From positions 1 to 21,865 of the IMG/VR virus record IMGVR_UViG_3300042465_003123: a stretch of DNA of 21,865 nt; one strand, given 5' to 3'. Below the pieces are notes generated by a model that was not told the origin of the DNA, ran no database searches, and worked only from the letters and a program-made list of their open reading frames with translations. Both the position numbers and the translations under genes were made by a program. The first letter of the stretch is position 1, and each line of letters opens with the position of its first letter. The DNA comes from a virus. Shown one piece after another: positions 12,034 to 19,012 of the stretch.

Positions 12034-14358
12034 ATGAACATATCAGTATTTAAATCCCTCTTCAATTCTAAAGAAACACCCTACACTCAAGATGTGGTGG
12101 ATGTGTACAATAGAATTAAGGAAGGGTACCCAGAATTAATAGAAAAGATTACAGCCCTTAGAGGGATGGATGAGGATGATCCTGCATACAGCAGCTTAAA
12201 GAATAGCCTAAGAGCTATCATGTTTAATGGCACCTTTAATGAACGTAATGATAACGGCCTAATAGAGCACTCAGGGCTTTGTATCTTAGATTTTGATGAT
12301 TACCCTAGCGCTGAGGTGATGGAAGCTGAGAAGGTAAGGCTAATGAACTGTACTAATGTCTTTATGATATTTGTATCACCATCAGGTAAAGGCTTAAAGT
12401 GCGTGATTAAGATACCACCATCTGATAAATTCACCCATAAGAGAAGGTTTAAAGCTTTTGAGGAGTTTATTGATAGTGATTACTTTGATGCATCCAGCTG
12501 TAATGTTAGCAGGGTATGTTTTGAGTCCTACGATCCTACTGCTTATATCAATTTAGATGCTGAGGTATTTAATCTTATAGAAGAGGAGAAAGGGCATAGC
12601 TCTTTTGAGAGAGTGCCAGTGCTACCCATGACTAATGAAGGTAAGATTATTGAGAACATCATGAAGTTTAATCATGGAGATATATCTAATGGTAGAAATA
12701 ATTGGGTATTTAAAGTAGCTAGCTGTTTTGCGGAGTATGGCATAAGTGAGAATACTGCTAAGCTATACCTGCACCAATTTAGTGATAAAGGATTTAGCCA
12801 AATAGAAATTAATACCTGTGTAGGATCTGCTTACAAGAGAAGCAATAAAAACACTAAGTACTTTGAGGATAAAGAAACTATCTTAAAGGTTAAATCTAAA
12901 CTTAAGGAAGGGATTACACCTGGTGATATCTCTAAGCAGTTAGATATTAAGCCTGATGTGATAGAGGATGTAAAAAAAGAGGTAGCTAATAGTGAGGATA
13001 CATTCTGGGCTATTAGTGATAAGAAAGTTATCTCTGTGGATCCTATGAAGTATAGAGATTTCCTGAATAAATACGGCTTCCAAAAATACTACCCTGAAAG
13101 AGCAGAACGTTCTACATTTGTGAGGGTGGTAGAGAACAAAGTTAACCTCAGCTCAGTGGATCAGATAAAGGATTTTGTGCTAGGGCATCTAATGAAGCAG
13201 AAGCAGGTGGATGTATGGAACTACTGTAGCAAATCACCCTACCTCTTTACAGATGGGCACCTTTCAATGCTAGATCCTATTGAGCTAATGATGCTACAGG
13301 ATACTAAGGATGTGAGCTTTATCCCTTATCGTAATGGAGTAGTTAAGATTACTAAGAATAAGGTGGATATAGTACCGTACATAGATATAGATGGTTATAT
13401 CTGGGATAGGCAAATTATAGACAGGAACTATAAGCCAACTAAGACCATTCAAAATGATTTCAAGAGCTTTGTATCCAAAGTATCTGCAGATGATGAGCAG
13501 AGGGTAAACGCTTTAGAGACTACCCTAGGTTATTTACTGCATACCTACAAAGATAAAACAGATCAGAAGGCAATAATCTTTAATGATCAGGAGATAGATG
13601 ATAATCCTAATGGAGGTAGTGGTAAGAGCTTAGTGCTAACTGCTATTGGTAAGATTAGAAATATAGTAAAGATAGATGGTAAGAGCTTCAACCCACAGAA
13701 GAGTGATTTCGTATATCAGAGGGTAAATTTAGATAGTCAGATCCTAGCCTTTGATGATGTAAAAAAGAATTTTGATTTTGAGCAGTTATTCTCACTGATC
13801 TCAGAAGGAATTACAGTGAATAGAAAAAACAAAGATGAGATCTTTATCCCATTTGAACGCTCCCCTAAGATTGTGATTACTACCAACTATGTGATAAGTG
13901 GTGCAGGTGGTAGCCATGATAGGAGAAGGCATGAGATAGAGTTTAATCAGTACTTTAATGCTCAGAGGAGCCCACTAGATGAGTATGGGAGGTTATTATT
14001 TGATCACTGGACTGCATTAGATTGGTTAATCTTTGATAATTACATGATAAGTAACCTGCAGAAATTCCTTTCAATGGGCTTAGTTAAATCAATAGCTATC
14101 AATGCTGATCACAAAAGGTTTATTTCAGCTACTAACAAGGAGTTTTATGATTACGCTATAGAGGGTAATATCACAAATGATGTGGTACACTATAACAATG
14201 CATCCATTCAGGACTTTCAGGCTTACACAGGTGGATGGAGTGATCTTAATGCTCAGACTTATCTACGTATGATTAGTGAGTACTGTAAGTTTAAGAAATT
14301 CAAATTAGAGAAGGGTAGAAGTGCAGGAGGGAGGTATTTTAAAATTACTAAGGTATGA
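12034..14358 (+). CDS. primase-helicase (VirE_N/BT4734-like primase fused to SF3-type helicase)
   Basis: A 774-residue replication protein. The N-terminal ~180 residues match the BT4734-like/VirE_N primase domain: ILDFDDY (D86, D88) and VSPSGKGLK (about 112-120), followed by a helical linker (NWVFKVASCFAEYGI). The C-terminal ~300 residues are a helicase: Walker A NGGSGKS (G527-S532), Walker B LAFDDVK (D574, D575), a sensor-like KIVITTNY (about 612-619) and a charged DRRRHEIEF arginine-finger candidate just after. This form is common in Bacteroidota mobile elements and phages and would prime and unwind DNA at the neighbouring iterons. Its stop overlaps the next start (ATGA). Confidence 0.85.
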   Translation: MNISVFKSLFNSKETPYTQDVVDVYNRIKEGYPELIEKITALRGMDEDDPAYSSLKNSLRAIMFNGTFNERNDNGLIEHSGLCILDFDDYPSAEVMEAEKVRLMNCTNVFMIFVSPSGKGLKCVIKIPPSDKFTHKRRFKAFEEFIDSDYFDASSCNVSRVCFESYDPTAYINLDAEVFNLIEEEKGHSSFERVPVLPMTNEGKIIENIMKFNHGDISNGRNNWVFKVASCFAEYGISENTAKLYLHQFSDKGFSQIEINTCVGSAYKRSNKNTKYFEDKETILKVKSKLKEGITPGDISKQLDIKPDVIEDVKKEVANSEDTFWAISDKKVISVDPMKYRDFLNKYGFQKYYPERAERSTFVRVVENKVNLSSVDQIKDFVLGHLMKQKQVDVWNYCSKSPYLFTDGHLSMLDPIELMMLQDTKDVSFIPYRNGVVKITKNKVDIVPYIDIDGYIWDRQIIDRNYKPTKTIQNDFKSFVSKVSADDEQRVNALETTLGYLLHTYKDKTDQKAIIFNDQEIDDNPNGGSGKSLVLTAIGKIRNIVKIDGKSFNPQKSDFVYQRVNLDSQILAFDDVKKNFDFEQLFSLISEGITVNRKNKDEIFIPFERSPKIVITTNYVISGAGGSHDRRRHEIEFNQYFNAQRSPLDEYGRLLFDHWTALDWLIFDNYMISNLQKFLSMGLVKSIAINADHKRFISATNKEFYDYAIEGNITNDVVHYNNASIQDFQAYTGGWSDLNAQTYLRMISEYCKFKKFKLEKGRSAGGRYFKITKV

Positions 14359-15095
14359 TACAGATACAATATGCTTTTAAAGATGGCATCAGATATGATA
14401 TTAACGATCCACTGGTAGAGACAGGGCAAAGGTATTTATTGATAGATGGTGCAATTGAATATCAAGTATATCCTGCAAAAGGTGATAAAAATAATCATCA
14501 CTTTAGATCAATGCCAGGTGAACTAATAGAAGTTGATAGAATTTTTCATTTGAACTGCCAGTACTATATTCAGGATAATAAAAAAGTAGAGCTAGATAAT
14601 TTAACAATTAAATGTGATAAGGTATTGCTAGAAGCTGAGGCTGCTAGATATATAAAAGTAAAGATACCTGATTACTCTATGAGACCTGATTGTTTATTTT
14701 TAGATAGTGATGGTGAGATCATGTGCATAGTGGAGGTAAATGTAACACATGCAAAAAGTTATGAGGATATAGAAAAAATTGAACAGTATAAAATACCAAC
14801 TATAGAACTAACATATGGAAAAAGAAAAGATAATTATAAGCAACCTATCAGAACTGAATGGTTATATTTTAGAGAAGAAGAAAGCTACGAAATTGAGATT
14901 AGAAACCGAATTGCAGCAGGTCATATATCAATACAACAAGCATATGCTAAATACAAAGAAACTGATAAACACATACGAGCTTTTAACACCAGAGTTAGAC
15001 CAAGCAGAACTATTGAACAGCTTAGAGAACAAATTGATTTTACTACAGGAAGAATTAAATTCATTGATGCCTGCTTTCAAGAAGTATTGGGATAA
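14355..15095 (+). CDS. putative PD-(D/E)XK-type nuclease (CoiA-like), unassigned
   Basis: A 246-residue protein of uncertain identity. Residues 45-155 resemble CoiA-like proteins: HHFRS (48-52), then IFHLNCQYYI (63-72), and a nuclease-like core IPDYSMRPDCLFLDSDGE...IVEVNVTH (104-132), where D112 and E127 could be catalytic; the expected Lys after the Glu is replaced (VEVN), so activity is uncertain. From about 155 onward the sequence is a charged helical tail. Nucleotides 14815-15095 are also open in another frame on the same strand. Codon use here (GAA, AGA, A-rich) differs from the flanking genes, suggesting separate origin. It may act on DNA ends during replication or recombination; that is inference. 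Confidence 0.5.
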   Translation: MIQIQYAFKDGIRYDINDPLVETGQRYLLIDGAIEYQVYPAKGDKNNHHFRSMPGELIEVDRIFHLNCQYYIQDNKKVELDNLTIKCDKVLLEAEAARYIKVKIPDYSMRPDCLFLDSDGEIMCIVEVNVTHAKSYEDIEKIEQYKIPTIELTYGKRKDNYKQPIRTEWLYFREEESYEIEIRNRIAAGHISIQQAYAKYKETDKHIRAFNTRVRPSRTIEQLREQIDFTTGRIKFIDACFQEVLG

Positions 15096-15168
15096 TCCTA
15101 AAAGACAACTTAAATATTCAGAACATATAAAACAGAAAAATGAACAAAGAAAACAAACAACGACTTAA
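14815..15168 (+). CDS. possible overprinted coiled-coil protein
   Basis: A 117-residue protein read in a different frame over the last 281 bases of the preceding gene, then beyond it. It starts at an ATG after ACAT and is rich in Lys, Glu, Leu and Gln with a long coiled-coil pattern (LRLETELQQVIYQY, then LENKLILLQEELNSLMPAF) and a basic tail (NPKRQLKYSEHIKQ). It overlaps the next gene start by 29 bases, which fits the local packing. Both overlapping frames are free of stops and show ordinary codon use, so either both genes are real or one is a chance opening; I cannot decide from sequence alone. No function is recognised. Confidence 0.45.
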   Translation: MEKEKIIISNLSELNGYILEKKKATKLRLETELQQVIYQYNKHMLNTKKLINTYELLTPELDQAELLNSLENKLILLQEELNSLMPAFKKYWDNPKRQLKYSEHIKQKNEQRKQTTT

Positions 15169-15598
15169 GGACCTAGAGGAAAAGTACATGTCCTACAGGT
15201 ACCCTTCAGCACCAGGGCACATTATCCCCTTCACCAAGTACTCAGATGCTACGGCTAATGGGCTTACTAAATGTGTTAAGGACTTCCTAAACTTCTCACA
15301 GCATCAAGCTGAAAGAATTAATACAATGGGAGTATTCAGGCAGTCATATAGAACAGATGGCACTAAGACTGCAGGGCAGTGGACCAAGAGCACAGGCACT
15401 CCAGGATCTGCAGATATCTCTGCTACTATTTATGGGAGATCTGTAAAGATAGAGGTAAAGATTGGGAAGGATAAGCAGTCAGTGGTGCAGAAAGAATATC
15501 AGCAGATGATAGAAGCTGCAGGAGGAGTATATATAATTACTAAGACCTTTGATGATTTCGTAATCTGGTATGATAACTTTTGCCTGGATAAAGTATAG
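15140..15598 (+). CDS. VRR-NUC/PD-(D/E)XK nuclease
   Basis: A 152-residue nuclease of the VRR-NUC type. The core GTPGSADISATIYGRSVKIEVKIGKDKQS (86-114) gives the usual order GxxGxxD (D92), then E-V-K (E105, K107), followed by Q117 and Y120. Small stand-alone proteins of this type in phages act as structure-selective endonucleases, for example Holliday-junction or flap resolution. The N-terminal 80 residues are helical and Ser/Arg-rich. It sits between replicase and recombination genes, in line with resolving intermediates before packaging. Confidence 0.8.
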   Translation: MNKENKQRLKDLEEKYMSYRYPSAPGHIIPFTKYSDATANGLTKCVKDFLNFSQHQAERINTMGVFRQSYRTDGTKTAGQWTKSTGTPGSADISATIYGRSVKIEVKIGKDKQSVVQKEYQQMIEAAGGVYIITKTFDDFVIWYDNFCLDKV

Positions 15599-15643
15599 AA
15601 TGACAAATTGATAAAGGATAAGGGGTAAAAGTTACCACATATA

Positions 15644-15862
15644 ATGAATAGAAATGATATGAAAGCAAAACTAATATTTAACCTACCTGAGGACCAGGAG
15701 AACTTTAACCACGCTAACAATGGCTTCAACTATTACATGGCACTTGTGGAGATGGATCAGTGGCTAAGAGCTGAGTACAAATACAATGGTAAAGAGAATA
15801 TGTATGAGGTAAGGGAGATGCTAAGACAAATAATTTTAGATAATAATGTTAAAATAGATTAA
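15644..15862 (+). CDS. small conserved phage protein
   Basis: A 72-residue protein beginning MNRNDMKAKLIFNLPEDQENF and continuing with YYMALVEMDQWLRAEYKYNG and an EVREMLRQIIL helix. The pattern LIFxLPED.E...A.....Y..A...MD.WLR is familiar from many phages, placed near recombination genes, with no proven function. A second in-frame ATG at 15659 (MKAK) is an equally possible start. It is followed by a promoter-like box at 15870. Confidence 0.75.
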   Translation: MNRNDMKAKLIFNLPEDQENFNHANNGFNYYMALVEMDQWLRAEYKYNGKENMYEVREMLRQIILDNNVKID

Positions 15863-15869
15863 TAAGTAG

Positions 15870-15877
15870 TATATTTG
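15870..15877 (+). promoter_or_regulatory. -7 box and leader of the recombination operon
   Basis: TATATTTG (15870-15877) is an exact TAnnTTTG -7 box. No TTG is found 17-23 bases upstream, so the -33 element is weak or absent. The leader ends in AACTAACCA (15890-15898), placed directly on the ATG at 15899, the same string as before 9224 and 12034. Confidence 0.6.
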
Positions 15878-15898
15878 TAAACAATTAATAACTAACCA

Positions 15899-16450
15899 AT
15901 GGAAAAAACAACTACAAGGGCTGCAAAGCCTAAGGAGGTTGAGCAGCAGCCTGCTCCCTTCTATGTGAGGCTTCACCAAGCTAAACAACTTATCGGTAAA
16001 GTACATAAGAATGCTACTAACCCCCATTTTAAAAAGTCCTATGCAGATATCAATAGTATCTTAGAAACTGTTGAGCCTATTTTATTACAGCATGATCTAC
16101 TTTTGCTACAGCCTATAGAAGGTGGTAGTGTGTGTACTCAGATTGTATGCATATACACTGGCTTTAGTATCTCTAGCTGTATGACTTTAGATCTTAGCTT
16201 GGATGCTCAGAAGCAGGGCTCACAGATTAGCTACTTCAGAAGGTACACTATTCAAAGCTTACTTACTTTACAAGCTACAGATGATGATGGGCATATAGCA
16301 GCAACTGCAAAGCCTAAGATGGATAACAAAAGATTTGCTGAGGCAGTGAAAGCTATAGCAGATGGTAAGTATACTGTAGATAAGTTAAAGGATAGCTTTG
16401 ATCTTACAGATGTGCAGATTAATTCACTACTATTAATACCTGTAATATGA
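15899..16450 (+). CDS. erf: ERF-family single-strand annealing protein
   Basis: A 183-residue recombinase. Typical ERF landmarks: NPHFKKSYADINSILETVEPILLQHDLLLLQP (41-72) and QGSQISYFRRYTIQSLLTLQATDDDG (106-131), matching the family pattern GSxITYxRRYxxxxLLxLxxxDDDG. It would coat single strands and anneal homologous DNA during phage recombination, probably with the exonuclease encoded immediately downstream (ATGA overlap) and the SSB-like protein at 17477. The Pro/Gln-rich N-terminus (1-20) is likely flexible. The gene starts a new transcription unit behind the 15870 promoter. Confidence 0.85.
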   Translation: MEKTTTRAAKPKEVEQQPAPFYVRLHQAKQLIGKVHKNATNPHFKKSYADINSILETVEPILLQHDLLLLQPIEGGSVCTQIVCIYTGFSISSCMTLDLSLDAQKQGSQISYFRRYTIQSLLTLQATDDDGHIAATAKPKMDNKRFAEAVKAIADGKYTVDKLKDSFDLTDVQINSLLLIPVI

Positions 16451-17118
16451 AAATAAGATGTTCAGCTATAGGTAAGATAATGACTTCACCAAAAACTAAA
16501 GGGGAGGTGCTATCACAAACAACAAAGACGTATATCCAGGGCTTAGCCCTGGCACACGTTTATGGTATCAGAAAGGAGTTTACCTCTAAGTATACTGATA
16601 AGGGTAATGAGTGCGAGGATATGTGCTTGAGCTTTGTAATGGATGTAATTGATAAAGGCTTTATCTTTAAGAACGAAGAGCACTTTAGTAATGAATGGCT
16701 AACAGGTACTCCTGATGTAATTACAGACCAGGTGCTAGTGGATGTGAAAAATTCATGGAGTGGCAGCACGTTCCCATGGTTCGATACTGAGTGCCCTAAT
16801 AAAGATTACTACTATCAGTTGCAAGGGTATATGTTTTTATGTGATAAGCAAGAGGCACTGTTATGTTACTGCCTTACCAATACACCACATGCCATAGTAG
16901 AGCAGGAGGTAAAGAGTGCACACTACAAGCTAGGACTAATGGAGGAGAGCCTGGACTTAAGAGACCAGGTGCAGAAGCAACACAGCTTTGACCACATCCC
17001 TGATGCTAAGAGAGTGAAGACCTTTGTAATCAAAAGAGATGAGGAGGTGATAGAGCAGATCAAGGTGAGGGTAGAACAATGTAGGGAGTATTTTAACCAA
17101 TTAATAACACAGTTATGA
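16447..17118 (+). CDS. YqaJ/lambda-type exonuclease
   Basis: A 223-residue PD-(D/E)XK exonuclease, partner of the ERF protein. Motifs in order: KGNECED (E55 or E57), LTGTPDVI (D90), LVDVKNS (D99, K101) and YYYQLQGYM (Q124), the set of the YqaJ/lambda Exo/RecB family that resects DNA ends. A Cys-rich stretch near 139-142 (LLCYCL) is buried. Gene order annealing protein then exonuclease is a known phage two-component recombination module. Both boundaries are ATGA overlaps. Confidence 0.85.
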   Translation: MKIRCSAIGKIMTSPKTKGEVLSQTTKTYIQGLALAHVYGIRKEFTSKYTDKGNECEDMCLSFVMDVIDKGFIFKNEEHFSNEWLTGTPDVITDQVLVDVKNSWSGSTFPWFDTECPNKDYYYQLQGYMFLCDKQEALLCYCLTNTPHAIVEQEVKSAHYKLGLMEESLDLRDQVQKQHSFDHIPDAKRVKTFVIKRDEEVIEQIKVRVEQCREYFNQLITQL

Positions 17119-17345
17119 GCGCAAAAGAGAAAGCAAAGGAGTTAATCGAAAAATATCAAAAACTTGATATTGAAATAGGTGGTCAATATGATGGCTATCT
17201 TACAATGAAAATACACGATGCTAAACAATGTGCTTTGATTGCAGTAGATGAGATGCTAGATTTTCGCAATGGACTTTATATGAATGAAGGTAGTATAGTT
17301 CACCAATACTTAATGGATGTTAAACAAGAAATAGAAAAACTATGA
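17115..17345 (+). CDS. conserved small phage protein
   Basis: A 76-residue helical protein: KEKAKELIEKYQKLD, then KIHDAKQCALIAVDEMLDF and YLMDVKQEIEKL. The AKQCALIAVDE core recurs in Bacteroidota phages; function is unknown to me. No membrane segment. It is coupled to both neighbours (ATGA overlaps). It uses more GAA and AAA than the recombination genes before it. Confidence 0.75.
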   Translation: MSAKEKAKELIEKYQKLDIEIGGQYDGYLTMKIHDAKQCALIAVDEMLDFRNGLYMNEGSIVHQYLMDVKQEIEKL

Positions 17346-17440
17346 TAACACTTTTAGCAATACTACTAGCCCCTGCTATAATTTGGGGGTGGACAGCTAC
17401 CATATGGTACATAGTAGATTTTTTTAATGATGAACACTAA
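17342..17440 (+). CDS. tiny membrane protein
   Basis: A 32-residue protein with one hydrophobic segment (2-25: ITLLAILLAPAIIWGWTATIWYIV) and an acidic tail (DFFNDEH). Start and previous stop overlap as ATGA, which supports translation. Unknown role; too short for a confident call. Confidence 0.45.
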   Translation: MITLLAILLAPAIIWGWTATIWYIVDFFNDEH

Positions 17441-17476
17441 ACAATAGTTATTAACAATTTAAAACAGTAATAAACA

Positions 17477-17719
17477 ATGGAAACAAAGAACAACACAGGA
17501 GCTATCTTTAAAAATGATAAAAAGACAAGCGAAAATCACCCTGACTACAAAGGGAAGGTAAATGTAAACGGTAAAGATATGGAGGTAGCTCTATGGCTTA
17601 AGACATCACATGCAGGTATAAAGTACTTTAGTACTACATTTCAAGAGCCATACGTGAAGCCAGTGCATACAGAGATACCACTAATGCCAGATGATGCAGA
17701 TGATGATTTGCCATTCTAA
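17477..17719 (+). CDS. SSB-like small protein with acidic DDDLPF tail
   Basis: An 80-residue protein. The N-terminal part GAIFKNDKK...HPDYKGKVNVNGKDMEVALWLKTSHAGIKYFS (8-52) is beta-rich, with patterns like those of small phage DNA-binding OB-type proteins. The C-terminus, DDADDDLPF (72-80), closely matches the acidic tip of bacterial SSB (DDDIPF), which recruits replication and recombination enzymes. A typical OB-fold SSB is longer (about 110 residues), so this may be a minimal phage SSB or a mimic of the SSB tip. It follows ERF and exonuclease genes, fitting a single-strand DNA role. Confidence 0.65.
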   Translation: METKNNTGAIFKNDKKTSENHPDYKGKVNVNGKDMEVALWLKTSHAGIKYFSTTFQEPYVKPVHTEIPLMPDDADDDLPF

Positions 17720-17741
17720 ATAATATTACTATATTTGAGCT
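17707..17741 (+). promoter_or_regulatory. well-formed Bacteroidota promoter with likely leaderless start
   Basis: TTTG at 17707-17710 and TATATTTG at 17730-17737 with a 19-base spacer fit the consensus very well. The ATG at 17742 is only four bases after the -7 box, so a start point at the usual distance would fall on or next to it, implying a leaderless transcript. The -33 box lies in the end of the SSB-like gene. Confidence 0.65.
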
Positions 17742-17990
17742 ATGATATTATTAGCTCTTATACCTTTAGCTTGGTGGTTTGTTAATTTTGAACCTTTACA
17801 GGCAACTATAGACTATTTTTTTAAGTATAATACCAGGTACCCAATAGCCATACATATACACTCTGCACTAGGATGTATTAAATGTGTGGCTTTTTGGCTT
17901 ACTTTACTTTTTACCTTTGATTTTATCCTGGCTTGTCAGGCTGCACTGCTTGCTTTTATACTAGATGAATGTTTGAACAAACTGAGATAG
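17742..17990 (+). CDS. small membrane protein with GCIKC motif
   Basis: An 82-residue, strongly hydrophobic protein with membrane segments at about 1-16 and 47-75, joined by a polar loop (NFEPLQATIDYFFKYNTRYP). The motif LGCIKCVAFW (43-52) has a CxxC pair at the membrane edge, possibly for metal or disulphide. I recall similar proteins with GCIKC in Bacteroidota phages, without known function. It is the first gene after a strong promoter and overlaps the next gene by 22 bases, so it likely shares a transcript with the sigma-like gene. Confidence 0.7.
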   Translation: MILLALIPLAWWFVNFEPLQATIDYFFKYNTRYPIAIHIHSALGCIKCVAFWLTLLFTFDFILACQAALLAFILDECLNKLR

Positions 17991-18184
17991 ATCTTATTGC
18001 TGAAATAGAGTTACTACCTGAGAATATTAGGTACTCTAAGCACTCATGTGTAGCTTTATTAAAGATTAGAATAAAGTATGATGGGGTGCAACCTAGGGAG
18101 TGCTTCTGTGCATCTGTACGCAGGAGGATATGGTACAAGGATTTTATGATATGGTATGAAAAAGCTCTTAGACAACTACATTAG
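17969..18184 (+). CDS. small conserved protein, Cys/Arg-rich
   Basis: A 71-residue protein with three Cys (27, 45, 47) and a basic aromatic C-terminus (CFCASVRRRIWYKDFMIWYE). No membrane segment. I do not recognise it firmly, though the type sits beside sigma-like genes in related phages. It overlaps the preceding gene by 22 bases and the sigma-like gene by 29 bases. Confidence 0.6.
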   Translation: MFEQTEIDLIAEIELLPENIRYSKHSCVALLKIRIKYDGVQPRECFCASVRRRIWYKDFMIWYEKALRQLH

Positions 18185-18698
18185 TAGGGCATACCCTGAA
18201 GTAAGGGCATACACTGCCTACTTTCTATCTAAGATGGGGAGCTACATAGACGCTGATACAGTCATAAACAACAGTTACATCCATGTACTTACTATAAATG
18301 ATTACACAGCAGATGAGGATAAGGTTAAAAGCTACCTTTTAAACACTATTAAATACCAAATCCTATGGAGTACATCTAAAAGCCACAAAGATGATCGCAT
18401 AACGGCTATAATTGATAACTCAGGGGATAGAATAGAGGATGATGAGCTAGCAGATAAGATAAGGGAGGATAAGATGTATTCTTTTAACAAGGGATTAATA
18501 GAAATTTATAGATCAGAGATTAAAGACCAGGTGCAGAGGATAGTATTTGAGGCATACATTGACAAAGGGTACATCACAAGCAGAGCACTGGCTACCTATT
18601 TTGGTATTACCCATACCTCAGCTTACTACCTGATCAAAGAATTAAAACAAAATCTAAACAAATTACAATATAGGTATGAAGTGGAGCCATGTTATTAG
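18156..18698 (+). CDS. sigma-70-like transcription factor
   Basis: A 180-residue protein with an ECF-like two-domain layout. Residues 15-75 resemble sigma region 2 (AYFLSKMGSYIDADTVINNSYIHV, then DEDKVKSYLLNTIKYQIL), and residues 128-165 hold a region 4-type HTH (GYITSRALATYFGITHTSAYYLIKELKQNL). An acidic linker (DRIEDDELAD) joins them. Such proteins redirect host RNA polymerase. The gene lies immediately before the terminase block, and the promoter-like AATATAGGT element before 18676 is inside its 3' end, making it the best candidate for reading that element. Sequence support for region 2 is moderate. Confidence 0.75.
   Translation: MKKLLDNYISRAYPEVRAYTAYFLSKMGSYIDADTVINNSYIHVLTINDYTADEDKVKSYLLNTIKYQILWSTSKSHKDDRITAIIDNSGDRIEDDELADKIREDKMYSFNKGLIEIYRSEIKDQVQRIVFEAYIDKGYITSRALATYFGITHTSAYYLIKELKQNLNKLQYRYEVEPCY
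18647..18675 (+). promoter_or_regulatory. third copy of the putative late promoter/leader element
   Basis: ACAATATAGGT (18665-18675) runs into the ATG at 18676, matching the 12-base core AATATAGGTATG of the elements at 1573 and 4172, with ACA again at -29 to -27. It lies inside the end of the sigma-like gene, upstream of the terminase genes. Confidence 0.4.
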
Positions 18699-18852
18699 TA
18701 TCTTTAGCCTATTAATTGCTTTGAGCTGCGGCTTAGCTTTGTTCACACTAGATTATGTGTGGGCTAGTAGGGCAGCAGGATTATGGATAGCATTTTATTA
18801 CACATTTTTAATTATAACCGAATATGAAAACAAAGACGGAACACCTAGGTAA
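18676..18852 (+). CDS. small membrane protein
   Basis: A 58-residue protein with two hydrophobic segments (about 5-25 and 32-48) and a charged tail (EYENKDGTPR). It starts within the sigma-like gene's last codons behind an AATATAGGT element and overlaps the next gene by 29 bases. No family recognised. The correct-frame start and dense overlaps make it a likely gene, despite its small size. Confidence 0.6.
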   Translation: MKWSHVISIFSLLIALSCGLALFTLDYVWASRAAGLWIAFYYTFLIITEYENKDGTPR

Positions 18853-19012
18853 GTATATTACTATGTATAATGGTAATTTTGAGACCAGCTTTACAGTAAC
18901 AGAAGAGACTGCTAAGGATCATAAGTATTACACCTCTAAAGGATTAGGCTATCTATTTGAAGAGAGCACTCCTAAGGCAAAGTATAAAGGGGTAGATAAC
19001 GAAGAGAAATGA
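18824..19012 (+). CDS. small hypothetical protein
   Basis: A 62-residue charged protein: MKTKTEHLGKYITMYNGNF, then TVTEETAKDHKYYTSKGLGYLFEE and a basic/acidic tail. It looks like a short beta-helix fold without membrane segment or cysteines. It ends four bases into the small terminase gene (ATGA-type overlap at 19009), so it is probably co-translated with the packaging genes. Unrecognised. Confidence 0.65.
   Translation: MKTKTEHLGKYITMYNGNFETSFTVTEETAKDHKYYTSKGLGYLFEESTPKAKYKGVDNEEK

Noticed and set aside
15836-16027. Minus-strand reading frame over the ERF start
   Set aside because: It lies opposite a well-supported ERF gene and promoter; Leu/Ile/Cys-rich composition typical of antisense frames.
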